Source: Hydractinia symbiolongicarpus (taxonomy: Eukaryota; Cnidaria; Hydrozoa; Anthoathecata; Hydractiniidae). From it: a stretch of 64,000 bases of DNA. The stretch covers positions 21,552,501 through 21,616,500 of the forward strand of contig NC_079886.1 of the NCBI RefSeq assembly GCF_029227915.1, read 5' to 3'. The notes below the pieces were generated by a model, which made no database searches, was not told the origin of the DNA, and saw nothing but the letters and a program-made list of their open reading frames with translations. Shown here piece by piece: positions 1-11,185 of the stretch. Numbering within the stretch: the first letter of the stretch is position 1; every line of letters starts with the position of its first letter. The translations under genes and the position numbers were made by a program.

Positions 1-2530
1 GTATATGACACACGTTTTCTAATTTTTTTTCATTATATAATGCGTTAAGTTTAAAAATTCTCATCAAAACATGATAAATTTTTAAATTAAAGTGTTAGTG
101 CAAAATGAAAAACAAAAAGTGTGTGACTGTTTTTCTAAAAAATACTAGTGCCATGTTAATGAGCTGAAGCCTTAAAAGTCCAAGCCATTTTAATAGGAGT
201 AGGGATTCAATTTAGAAGGTTGGGTATAAATTGATCAACATTTTCATTTGTTTTTTTTAATTGCTAGTTTAATATAATGAGAAGCATATTGATATATCGT
301 CAAATTGTTGTATTTATGTATGTTCTTCCTTCTGCGCACTGGCATTGTTTTCATTTTAAATTCAAGAAAAAATAAACAATAAAATATGATTATTACAATT
401 ATTTTTGTATGTTAAAATATTACCACAAAGTGGAGATTTTTGTGTAAACTTTATGTTTGATAGAGAAGGTCACATTTCCCACTGAAACGTCAAACAATTG
501 TTGAATAAAAGGAATGACCTAATATTAAAATACTGCCTATTAGAACATATTTCTTTTAAATAAATAGAAAGAAACGATTAGTAATTGGGGATTTCTATAA
601 AGAATTGTAACAACAATAAGGTTTTGTTCTTAAATTGTGGTTGTATGCCTAAAAATAGAACTTTTAGTTGCATTAGTTGTTTTGTTTTTTCAAAATAGCC
701 AAAAGTTATATCACTCTATTTATGTTTAAACACTCTTTTTCTGTTTATACAAAGTCAGATACCATAACCTCTTACATAACATTAACAACAATGTGTTGTT
801 TATATATCAAATAAAAATCTAAGAGGGTAAAAGGGTAAATCAACAATAATCAAAATCAATTTTAAAATTCTATGAATTTGAAAGTGATACTGTATTTCTT
901 TAAGACGTTGCAGAAATGTTTTGGCTCACTTGAAGAGAGCATACATTATTTTATTTTAAGAATTTAATTCGTAAGTAAGAATTTTTATGTGTAACTTGCA
1001 AATTGAAAAAAAATGCTAAATGCAAATTCACAATAATTTAACCCTGCTCGCTCTAAACATGAAATTTGAAATTTAACTAAAACCGAAAATATATTACTGT
1101 TACAATCCCTGAAATAAATCAGTTCAAAAAATATTCTACAAGAAATCAAAGTTTTATGGATTGAAAAGAATTAATCTACTTTAAAATGTAATGTTTAATT
1201 TTGAGAATTGTTAGTAAACCACTATTTGACTTTTTGTAACAAGACCCTGAGAAATATCTTTTTCAAAATTATGTACAAAAACATTTTATATTTGTCAGGG
1301 AACATTTGTTTATGCTTTTCTGAACAGCAAGGTGAAATATACAACACTTTACATGATCTTTAATCATGCTGAATATATGTACAATCATTTACTGCATTAT
1401 ATATTACTTAAAAGAAAAAAAGATTTGTTTAGTAGTATAGTTTAGTAGTACTTCCTAAGTTAAAAATAAAAATTTGACGAAGAGGTTAAGGTAGATATTG
1501 CAACACACATTTGAGCCTTAAAGGCTTGTTTCTCAGATTTATAGATTCTTACACATTAAATCTTAATTTGAACCTGAATTTAAGCATGTACGTAAGTCGT
1601 TAGAAAAGCCTTAACTGTTATGTTTCTTTTTTCTTTGTGAAAAGCTAGTTGTTTATTGATATCAACACAAAGAAAATTAAAGAGAATATTCTAAAGAGAA
1701 TGGCAGCTGTTTTTGTCTAAGTTTGAACTTATATTCATATGTCTAAACTTTCATTTCCTCTTTTCTTTCTTCCTTTTCACTCTCTTTATTTTGTTGTCTT
1801 TCTTATTAAGACTATTTTGTAGCAGATGTTATAATATTCCAGCTGCAAATTTGTTGTGCAAATTTTATATTTCTCAGAAGAATTTTCCTGTAGATATATA
1901 CATAGGATAGAAATTAATAAGTTGTAGCATAGGTATATAAAAATATTTGGGGAGTAATTCTTAGGAAACAAGAAATTTTTTACTTCCTTTAATAAGGACA
2001 ATTGTTCTTTAGATACAATAAATCCTTTTACTTTTCGCACACAACAAATTTTACGCACACACAGAATTTATTTTGGTTTTATTATTATGTCATTTTGTTG
2101 TCTGCCAATATTGGAATTATTTTTGTCAAAAAGTAACATGGCTTCTGGAAGTGGAAAAGATCATGTGAGTTTTTTGTCGCAGATGTAATTGCTAAAAGTT
2201 TGAATCCAAAACACCCTGTATTTGTTTAGGGAGGTATCCTGATGAATAACAACTGCACACTAAACGATACAAGAAATACAAATGATTTACATATTGGACT
2301 AAAAATCACTACTTTCAGAATTTTTAATCAATTCGGGTATCGTTGCATATCAAATAACCAGCTCATCTTTTTTTATTTTGAGGTCTCCAAAAAGACTTGA
2401 ATCATCCACAATATATTTGTTTGTTTGCATGGACCTTATTTTGCTTTGTCCATAACATTAAAACCTGTTTTTCTGTAGCAACTGCATAAAACATTTATAG
2501 ATATTTATTTTAAAATCAGTTATTATGTAG
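1..2530. other. AT-rich non-coding or unresolved 5' region of the E-Syt gene
   Basis: Very AT-rich sequence with no exon I can defend. The N-terminal membrane hairpin of the downstream E-Syt-like gene should be encoded here or to the left of the window. A hydrophobic open stretch with an ATG at 2087-2089 runs to a GTGAGT donor at about 2167. However, all three frames there look hydrophobic because the DNA is T-rich, and none joins in phase to the next candidate exon. Left unassigned. Confidence 0.5.
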
Positions 2531-2562
2531 GAAATCATTACGTGCATGCACCTAAAGACAAG
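2531..2562 (+). other. Tentative small upstream exon of the E-Syt-like gene
   Basis: A 32-nt open segment lies between an AG acceptor (2529-2530) and a GTATGA donor. Read in phase with the FPDVERAEW exon it gives NHYVHAPKDK, a plausible linker between the membrane hairpin and the SMP domain. Support is only splice signals and compatible phase. Confidence 0.35.
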
Positions 2563-5500
2563 GTATGACAGATGAGCAACAATAAGTGTTATTTAATATA
2601 AGTTAATTTAATTTTAGGTGTGTTTTCCAGATGTAGAGAGAGCAGAATGGTTGAACCAAGTATGTTGTTTGTGTATATCTGCTTGTTGTTTTTTTTGTTT
2701 TCTAAACAGCAAGATGTACTTTTTGTTATATCTAATGATTTCAAACTTTTAGATAGTGAAGCAGATGTGGCCGTTTATCTCAACCATGGTCAGAGATATA
2801 TTGAAAAACAAAGTTGAACCAGAAATTCAAAAGAAGTTGCCATCAATAATTAACTCATTTACTTTTGAAGAAGTAGATTTTGGAAATAGAGTAAATCCCT
2901 TTTTTTTCTGTAATTATAATTAATAAACTTGCAAATGCTAAAAAAATGTTTTATAAGCATGGCGTTTAAAAGCACAAGCAAGCTCAAATGCCTCAAAAAG
3001 TGAGCATAATGCTAAGCATACCTTGATGTTCATTTATTTATTTGATTACTCAGTGATATAAAAGGAAATTTTTGTTTTCATTTTAGCCTTTAAAGATTGG
3101 TGGTATAAGGGTATATACTGAACATGTTCGACCAAATGAGATTGTCATGGATGCAGAAATAATGTGTGTTTAAGTGTAAATTAAATTTTGTAGTGACTCT
3201 GAAAAGTGTACGCTAAGATCCGACATTAATTTTTTTACCCTGTCTGTCTGTAAGTTGAATGTTAAGAACGTCTGAAATAATTTTTCCAAAATGTGTTGCT
3301 AAAACGAAAAGCTTATGGTTACTTAAATAATATTAACTGAAAGGATAAATAAACGTTTTGAGTTTTATTTTGCTGTTTTTTGCAATAGCAAAAAGGCAAA
3401 TTTATATGGTTTTATGATTGGATTGATTTAGGCTCTTTTTAACAGGACTTTGAACGCTCACTGTTTCCTGTAGCCATTACTAAATTGGCATGGTAACAAT
3501 AATGTAAACAAATGGACAAGATGTCATATCACACTAACATATAAAACTTTCTTTAGCAATCCTTTCATTTTACAATGATTCAAAACTGTCAAATGTCTGC
3601 AAAAATAGAATTTTAAAAGTATTTCTTTAGTTATGCTGGTGATGCAGATATCAAAGTTGCTGTTCATGGAGTTTCAGCAGGAATTTCTGATGTCCAGGTA
3701 TGTATTTCTAATATCTAAAATCAGGATGTCTGTTTAAAACTCATATCTGCATAATTTCAAATTATTTCAAAGTATAATTTTTTTCAGCAACAGACAATAC
3801 CAGCCACAATCGTTGTTTTTTAGCTACAAATAAGTAATTATGGTAGAAAGAGTGTTAGATGTCGAAAAATTTGAATTTTTTCTTCTTTTTTTTGACAAAA
3901 GCAAACACAAATTGAGATACGGTTTTATATTGGATAACGCCATAGTTAAATGTAAAAAACAGAGTTAAAAATATCATTTAACTCAACTTTCAAAACAGTG
4001 TTTGTTATAGAGGTGATCATGTTTCTTGTTCGTGTGTGTGTGTTTAAGTAAGGAGGGAAGGGAAGGGGAAAAGGGGGGAGGAGAGAGGGGGGGGGGGGGG
4101 TGTCAGGGTGGTTGATAATATAATAACAAAAAGGACTAACTATTAATAGTTTAGTTAAAGGCATTTGGATATTGAAAAGTAGTATTGTACTGAATCGCTA
4201 ATTGTTCTGTTTTTATATTCAAGTTGATGTGTATCTCTCAATTTCTTAAATACAGATAATTAAAGTGTAAATTCTTTAGGTAAGCAAGTGTCAAAAAGGG
4301 AAATGTTATGTGTACTCGCTAATACTTTGATATTGTATTAAATTTCAGTTACGTGGAACTTTAAGAATCGAACTGAATCCGTTGTTGTCAAAAGCACCAC
4401 TGATTGGTGCAATTCGCTTTTACTTCTTGGAAACTCCAGTAGGTTAATATTAACTTCCTGAATGCGTATATATTTAAAAAAAATTACAATGGGTTTATAT
4501 TATTTGTTTTTATAATTTAGGAATTTAATTTTGATTTCACAAACTTGCTTAATGTTTTGGATATACCAGGCTTAAGGTATGTGCTACCAAATTTATGATG
4601 CGATGGCGATCCCCAACCCCACAGAAAATTGAACCTTTACCGTTGTACTAAATACACCATTCTCCGATTTCAGCGTGATCATAAATTTAAAATGACGTAA
4701 TCTGATAATGGCGGATTTCGTATGTAAACAAACCCTAAGCGTGGTCGAACACAGTAACCGTTACTATTTCTTATGGTAAACAATTAATTAAATAGACCTT
4801 TAAATTATTTTAAAATAGTTTTTTTAGTAACATATTAACTTTATTTATATGAAAAGATGCAATATGTGTTCAACGAGTAAAGTTGTTGTGCTAAATGCCA
4901 TCAATTTCTCAGCGTCATTTTTGTAAAAATAGTTTTACTACGCTTCTTAATATAATAAAAGGCATTAAGCACGGCAAGGAAACAGGAAGGGGAATCAGCA
5001 AGGCAGGGGTAGGCAAGGCATGGAAAGCAGAGGCAAGGGCATAGTAGTAGGCAGGCACAATATAAGGCATAGGAAGGGTAGGCAGGGGCAGGCACCTCAA
5101 CAGAAACTCTCCCCCCTACAACTCAAAAATTATGTATACTCAATATAATAATGTACAATACAACAATATAGAAAGGGTTGCAGAGCGTGGGACAGGGCCC
5201 CCTAGGTTTGCAAGCAAAAATTTTTAGTGGTCCTTATTTTGAAAAGATTCCTTGGCAGGACGAACATGTAAATTTGACATTTCTAAACATGGCATTTTTG
5301 TGATATGTAAAGGAAAGTGGTTGTTGTAGGTGCAAGATTATAATCTTTTACTTGCCCTGTCCAGGATTTGAACCTGGATCTCTCATTTTCATGAGTGTCT
5401 TAGCCATTAGACCAACAGGGCATCTTATATATGCATACATATGCAACAGGGCATCTTATGCAGTGCATCTTATATATGTTTATGGATTTACAGCACATAT

Positions 5501-8500
5501 TGCCATTTAATTTTTCTTGTGGATAATAAAATTCAATTTTTCTACTAAATAGACGGGGGGACCTGGTGTTGAAAAGTCTGGATAAGGAACTGCATTACCC
5601 AGTGTTAAACGTCTGGTGGAGCGATTAATAGGAAATTGTGCCATCATTCATGTGGAACGCTTTAGTAGAAGTATGCAGTATATCGTAAATCGGGTGAAGC
5701 ACACACATACAGCATTAGGGTGTTTTATGTTAATATATTTTTCCAAAAATAACTTTCCTGCAAAAATACAGTTTACATGTTGTGTCCATCATAGCGAATT
5801 TTCTCAAAATATTTGCGGAAAAACTTAAAATATGAATTGTAATTCAGGGTGAGCGCTTAGTACAGGTAAACGATGTCGCACATCCACATAGGTTTAATAC
5901 ATTTTCTAAAAAAACTATATTGCAACCTCAGTTTAAAAATAAACAGTGGAAACCTGGTGTTACCCAGTCCAGCTAAAAATCAAACAGCAGTATATATATA
6001 TTTGTCTATTTTGTACAACAAGTTTTCATGACAGTAGGATTAAAAAGCTCTTATTTCAAACTGAACAGAAACTTCAAAAGTATAGCAATAAATTAGGCTA
6101 CCTAACTAGAGCCGGGGCTTAAAAGGATTCCTGCATTGAAAATGATATTTTGTATGTTATAGAGGATAAAAAAATGTTAAAAATCTTTCTTCGTTCTCAA
6201 GTTTATGCCAGCAAAATTGTTAGTTTTATCCCAGCTAAGTAGTTAATTTTATGCTAGCTTTGTATAGCTAGTTTTATGCCAGTTTTACGCTACCTATATG
6301 TTTAAATATTTGCTCTATTTTATGCCAACTAAAAGCCTTTAAAGTGTTTTTTTTTTACTGTTGGGAAGGTGAATAATCTTAAAAAACGTAATAAGACAGT
6401 ACAGCTATCCGCTATCAAACTGTTCAAACTTATATTTCTCACCGGAACGGTGGTTCACGCGAACACATTCCTAAAACACGAGTTGTGGAACATGTGTGTG
6501 AGCTTTTCCATCTTTCCAGTGCATAATCTTCTTTCCCACATCCAGAAAAAGCACAATGTCTAGCCATCTTTTATATTCGAAGACTGTACGTCGACTGTTG
6601 AATACACTTTGTTTACATACGAAAATGTAGATTAGTGCCGAGGTCCCACGCGGTAATTATGTTTTTAACAGAACAAGCTGAAATCGGAGAATGGTGTATT
6701 TAAAATTTTTGGCAATCGAATTCCTTTGAAAGTTAATATCAAAATTCTTATTTGTGTGTGGAGGTAGTTATTAAATATGTAACTAATTGACTCGCCCACC
6801 TATTTTTAGTGACATTGTCAAGAAAATATTACAAGAGGTTATCGAGTCGTTTGTTGTACTTCCAAACAGAGTAACAATACCAATTGGAAATGCAGAGGAT
6901 TTGGAATCATTGAAGTATCCGCTACCATTGGTAAGACATCTGTATATAATTTCTGGAAATTTTACAATACGTTACCTATAACAAATGACAATAAAGTAAT
7001 GCCTGGTTTTGGAATAACACTGGTATGAAAAAAACCTTGTTTTTGGCATTGCAAAGATGATGTTATCTGCTCGAATTTGTGAAGAAGGATAAATCAAAAC
7101 ACAAATTTATTATTTTATAATAAAAGGGAAATAATGTAGGAGCTAATATAAATAATAATGACCAAAAATGATGTAAGGAAGATGAACAACAAATATAATG
7201 GCAAAAAATCTTTTAAGTATGATAATGACGGAAGGACAGTCATGTTGAGTAATGATAATAAACAATTTATGTTTTTCTATAAATCCGGATTAGGTGCATT
7301 TTTGCACGTCGGCAAAAAATGCTAACATAATATGTTATTCGTCACCTGTATTTTTGACGCGTCGGCATTTGCCAAGTGCTGACGTGAATGGGGAGGCGGA
7401 TATGTCGTGTTGATATAACTCTGTACATAACACATTTACGTTTACTACCGAATATTGACTGAATTATGTTCGAAACACACTTGAAAGTTCTAAAACATTA
7501 TTTTCTTTGTTATATTCCACAAAAGTTGCTGTACTTTCAAGGTTTTTGTAACACTTCTCAATGCCTTTTTCTCATTTTCTTTTAGGGTGCTTTAGAAATC
7601 AAAATTTTGGAAGCTATAGATCTTGTGGCGCATGATAAAAATCTGTTTAAAAAAGATTCTTCGGATCCTTATGTGATTTGCAAAGGTGAGATTTTTTTTT
7701 AAATTTGTTTGTTCTAACAAACAAAAAAAGAATGTCCATGAATACTGAGCGTTCGGATAATAAATAAACCTGGGAATGCCTTGATATAAGAAATCATCAT
7801 CGGGATGATGATTTCAGCCTTTTTGCAGGAGGAGGAGTAGAAAAAGGATTTTCTACTCCTTCAAATCTGTTTGTCTTTAGTTGGCTCGTTTAACTTTCAA
7901 ACAGAGTGCGCTGAGAAAACTTTAAAACCGAAATGGAAAAACACGAAGTGCATTGTGAGTCAAAATTCATCTTACTTTCTGATTTGTAAAACATTGCTAA
8001 TCTGCGTGTGTTGCAATATTTTATTAGACATTCATTGATACACTTGTTGGACGCGAAATGCGGTTAGAAGTGTTCGACAAAGACACGTTGAGAGATGATA
8101 GTTTGGGACAGTAAGACAAACATTAATTTTCGTTCTAAAGCGTGACCCTCTCTCATCCCTTGTCTTTCCCAACTTTAACCATAACCGGGGAAAAAATGTA
8201 AAACAATTTTAGAGGCGCTTTTTCTGTGTATAAATTGCACAAAGAAACATACTCTAACATACTTTAAAATCCGCAAAAAATTGCTTCATTTTCTAGAAGA
8301 ATTTTGTATATTAACAAATTGTTTTTGGCTTGTGTAGATGTGACCACGCTTATGTAATGTAGTATTTGTGTGAAAATTATAAGTAAAGTATAATAATTTT
8401 TAGCGCTGAAATCCTCCTGCCAAAGTTGACTCATTCGAGTTCAGAAGATATGGTATGATAATAGTTTTTTTTTCATTCATACATTTAATTAACTTAAAGG

Positions 8501-9310
8501 CTGAAATACACTATCATTTATTCAATTAGCTTAAGGCTGAAATACACTATCATTCAGTTAATTAACTTAGGCTGAAATACACTATCATTTAATTAACTTA
8601 AGGCACTATCATTTTTTAATGATCATTGAATGTATTTCATTAAGATAATCAACTTCGCGAATTTTTGTCAAAAAATAATTTCCCGCAAAAAATATTAGAA
8701 ATTTCGTTGTTAACGAAATTCGCAGAAAATATTTTTATTTTGGCTAAAATCTTTCGCGGAAATTAGTTCTCACAAATCCCTTAATGTGCATATTTCCCAC
8801 TTTGACATTTATTTTGTTTTTCGTCCAGTGGTTACCTCTGAAAGACACGAAGAGTGGTTCACTTCATATTGGAACTGGCTGGTTTGAATTTAGCGATGAT
8901 GCTTCGAAAATAAAAGAGGTATTTTGATACTGAAAGCGGGTTCAATAAATGAATGTTCTCTTTTCTCACTTTATCGTTGCAGAGAGCATGCGTCGTTGTC
9001 GTCTCCTTTAACTATTCCAAATACAGTCCTATTTTTTATCTACATGTGTGCCACGTGCTTTTATAGAACACACGCTCTGCTTTGTTCATTAAACTGGAGA
9101 ATGCAAAAGACTTACCGGTAAGTTAAGTAAAATATTAGTAGTAGCTTCTTATATCTTCTTTTTTCAACTATTGAAAAACCAAATGTTAAAAAAAACACAG
9201 AAAATATGAGAAATGTACATCATTTAGGCAGTCAATATGGATGAAGACACCAGCAGTACTTTTGTTGAGATATCTGTCGGCAATCAGAAAGCAAGTTCCA
9301 AGGTTTGTTT

Positions 9311-9344
<34 letters not shown>

Positions 9345-10101
9345 TGTTCTTGTTTTTGCTTTTTTTTTTTGCTTTTTTTTTTTGTTTTTTTTTTTTTTGT
9401 TTTGTTTTGTTCTTGTTTTTGTTATGGCTTTTGTTTTTGTTTGTTTGTTTTTGGTTAGTTGTCGATGTCGGTGTCATTGTTAATGATTTTGTTTTTTAAC
9501 GCATTTAGACGCAACGTAACACGAGGAATCCAGTATGGGAAGAGCTTCACTCATTCTTTTTAACGAACGCATCTCATGAAACTATCAACTTCAAGGTGCT
9601 CATTCTACTCGTCCAGTATAAAAAAAACGATAGAATCTTCTTTTTTCTTACCTTAACACAACATTGCTTTAGATCAACCTAATGAATACTAAAATATTTT
9701 TCAAGCTAAATACAAAATCAAGTACTTGCATGTACCATTTGGTTATTATTTAGATAAGAGATGCAGACGCTGAGGAACCACTGGGTGTTGTAGATTTTCA
9801 AATTTCAAAATTGTTGGAAAGTCCGAAAATGACAATAAATCAGAAATTTCAACTTGCTAAATGTTTTACGAATGCTGACCTCTGCATGACATTGGAATTG
9901 AAGGTAGAGTTTGTAGTTTACATAAGGGAGAATTGTAGTCATGTAGTGACGTAGTTATGTAGTGACGCCCTGCAAAAATAAATGTAACATCTGTGTTAAT
10001 TTTTGACATCAACGCTACACATAAAGTCGTAATTGACGAAAAATAATTTATTTATTTTTTTATCCTAGGCGTTGGTACCTCCACCCGCAAACGATAAGTG
10101 A
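2531..10101 (+). CDS. Extended synaptotagmin-like protein (SMP + two C2 domains), 5' end incomplete
   Basis: Tethers ER to plasma membrane and transfers lipid (known for the E-Syt family). Exons: 2618-2659, 2753-2890, 3087-3163, 3631-3697, 4349-4438, 4521-4576, 6810-6930, 7586-7685, 7881-7954, 8028-8110, 8404-8452, 8829-8918, 9067-9117, 9228-9302, 9509-9595, 9754-9903, 10069-10101 (TGA). All phases agree and encode 460 aa. A tentative extra exon at 2531-2562 would precede these. The start carries the family signature FPDVERAEWLNQ, then the SMP domain including LLNVLDIPGL and VVLPNRVTIPI. C2A (7586-8918) keeps the Asp ligands in SSDPY and VFDKDTLRDDSLG. C2B (9067-10101) is degenerate: SDPY is replaced by SSTF. 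Vertebrate E-Syts have 3-5 C2 domains, so this is a short form. The N-terminal membrane hairpin was not found. Not a classical synaptotagmin, because of the SMP domain. Confidence 0.9.
4040..4105 (+). repeat. Purine/G-rich tract with a 14-G run
   Basis: Intronic stretch in the E-Syt-like gene. It is almost pure A/G on the plus strand, with several G4-G6 runs and an uninterrupted run of about 14 G at 4087-4100. A striking composition break in AT-rich DNA; could form G-quadruplex or triplex DNA. Confidence 0.7.
4965..5097 (+). repeat. Degenerate GGCAAGGCA-type minisatellite
   Basis: G/A-rich low-complexity stretch built from variants of GGCAAGG/GGCAGGG motifs, inside the intronic TIR element. 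It gives cysteine/proline-rich open frames on the minus strand that I regard as spurious. Confidence 0.6.
5353..5422 (-). other. tRNA-like sequence (probable tRNA-derived pseudogene or SINE head)
   Basis: Read on the minus strand this folds as a tRNA: a 7-bp acceptor (GCCCTGT/ACAGGGC) with A as discriminator, a D-stem GTCT/AGAC with AATGGCTA loop (A-box-like TGGTCTAATGGCTAAG), and a perfect T-arm CCAGG/CCTGG around TTCAAAT (B box GGTTCAAATCC). The anticodon arm is CTCAT/ATGAG with only a 4-nt loop (GAAA), too short for a working tRNA. The total is about 69 nt. The D-arm resembles tRNA-Glu; the shortened loop argues for a pseudogene. Fragments of its 3' flank (GCATCTTAT) recur twice just downstream. 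Confidence 0.6.
8487..8612 (+). repeat. Intronic tandem repeat, GGCTGAAATACACTATCATT unit
   Basis: About three imperfect copies of a roughly 45-bp unit built on GGCTGAAATACACTATCATT plus TTAATTAACTTA, followed by a truncated copy. Lies in the intron between two C2A exons of the E-Syt-like gene. Confidence 0.75.
8650..8780. repeat. Palindromic CGCGAAATT-rich intronic sequence
   Basis: Contains TTCGCGAATTTT, an inverted GAAATTTCGTTGTTAACGAA core, TTCGCAG and TTCGCGG motifs on both strands. Looks like a decayed foldback repeat. Confidence 0.4.
9303..9450 (+). repeat. (TTTTG)n microsatellite
   Basis: Intronic run of TTTTG/TTTGT units and poly-T. It creates several Phe/Cys-rich or Lys/Asn-rich spurious open frames on both strands. 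Confidence 0.9.
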
Positions 10102-10299
10102 TCATCTCTAATAGATGACGTCGAAACGATGGATACAATTATGGATGATTTAAAGGAAAAATAGTTATAATGAACATTTATATTGTAGACACGCCCTTTT
10201 TCTATTGAGTGTTGGGATAGCTAAAATTTCTTAATATATTCATGTTTCGTTTTGTTCTTAATAATTATATGATTTTAGTTTGCCTGAGCAACACTGTAT

Positions 10300-10330
<31 letters not shown>

Positions 10331-10347
10331 CATGTAACGGTATAACG

Positions 10348-10353
10348 AATAAA
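10348..10353 (+). terminator. Candidate poly(A) signal AATAAA of the E-Syt-like gene
   Basis: First clear AATAAA after the stop codon at 10099-10101, about 250 bp downstream. It coincides with the left arm of a foldback repeat, so the 3' end may be repeat-derived. Confidence 0.45.
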
Positions 10354-10614
10354 AAATAAAAAATAGACGGCTTTTGATTTATTATTTATTCAATGATTAA
10401 AATATTTTAAACTTCATATTAATAAATATAAACTTCGTATTAACAATAAAATTATTATCACCATTAGAGGCCTTTCAATATCTTCATCAGTAGTGCTTTA
10501 TTAAGCTCTTCATCAGTAGTGCTTTATTAAGCTCTTCATCAGTAGTGCTTTATTAATACGAAGTTTTTTTAAATAAATAATAAATCAAAAACCGTTTATT
10601 TCTTACTTTTTATA
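10348..10614. repeat. Foldback element with 26-bp triplicated core
   Basis: The left arm (10352-10391, GACGGCTTTTGATTTATTAT) and right arm (10570-10612) are inverted copies. A second inner inverted pair is AAACTTCGTATTAA (about 10430) and TTAATACGAAGTTT (about 10551). Between them are three copies of a 26-bp unit (AGCTCTTCATCAGTAGTGCT...) at 10480-10560. Probably a MITE-like element. Confidence 0.7.
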
Positions 10615-10622
10615 GATATATA

Positions 10623-10736
10623 TCTATATTATAATGCCCGTATACGTCTGTCCGTCCGTCCGTCTGTCTGTCACGCAAAATGGTAGCTTAGCTGCGACGG
10701 GCGAACCCGTGGATTTTTCCACGGGCTAACGACTAG
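10623..10736 (+). mobile_element. 114-bp mini-Helitron (non-autonomous)
   Basis: Shows Helitron end structure. A 5' TC (TCTATATTATAATG) follows an A. The 3' end has a hairpin CCCGTGGA/TCCACGGG, then about 7 nt, then CTAG, followed by T. There is no terminal inverted repeat or target duplication, as expected for insertion between A and T. The interior has TCTGTCCGTCCGTCCGTC and GTCACGCAAAATGG, shared with copies at 53.7 and 54.5 kb. Confidence 0.7.
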
Positions 10737-11185
10737 TATATATATATATTGATAGCGACAGAGGAGAGTCAGTAATTTGCGTTCTATCACTGGATAGAAT
10801 TTTTATTTGTAGATTTGATATTGTTTTTAGTTTTTAGTTTTATTTATTCAAACCGGCATGATTTTTAGGGCGTATATATACCGCGGATTTTGTATATGTG
10901 TAGATTGCAATAAATGTATTTGAAATGTCTTATGAATAACCTACTGTTGTTACACTATTGCTGCCATATGATTACCAATGAGGTTGCACAGCACTCTGCT
11001 GATGTCATGTAGAGAGCGAATGAAAGATGATTAAAGAGTCTTCATCGATGGGTTATGTAAGTTCAGAAAGGTCTTTCTTAAAAAGAGCTAACGTCAAAAG
11101 TTCAAGCGATCAGAAAAAAATGGTTAATAATAGTTAAAAGAATAGAGCTGAAGCGAAAATATTCTTAAACGGTGTGGCCAGTCTT
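10737..11185. other. Intergenic space between convergent genes
   Basis: Lies between the E-Syt-like gene's 3' repeats and the DUF273-like gene's stop codon. AT-rich; nothing recognised. Confidence 0.6.

Larger units (their letters stand above)
4649..6703. mobile_element. About 2-kb DNA transposon-like element with terminal inverted repeats, in an E-Syt intron
   Basis: The ends are perfect inverted repeats of about 26 bp (4649-4674 and 6677-6703, starting TAAATACACCATTCTCCG). A second shared inverted block, TTTCGTATGTAAACAAA, lies about 45-55 bp further in at each end (near 4719 and 6608). It fills nearly all of the 2.2-kb intron 4577-6809. No transposase is recognisable, so it is probably non-autonomous. 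It contains a purine-rich minisatellite (4965-5097) and a tRNA-like segment (5353-5422). The target-site duplication is unclear because the flanks extend the palindrome. Superfamily not assigned. Confidence 0.75.

Noticed and set aside
1713-1910. Phe/Leu-rich plus frame as an E-Syt membrane hairpin
   Set aside because: T-rich DNA gives Phe/Leu in any frame; no donor in a phase that joins the SMP exons.
8983-9066. Upstream acceptor giving a longer first C2B exon
   Set aside because: Reading from that acceptor in phase 0 meets TAG at 9064-9066; the acceptor at 9066 gives the expected C2 start.
9232-9499. Phe/Cys-rich plus frames and Lys/Asn-rich minus frame
   Set aside because: Translations of the (TTTTG)n microsatellite; only 9228-9302 is a real exon, in a frame consistent with C2B.
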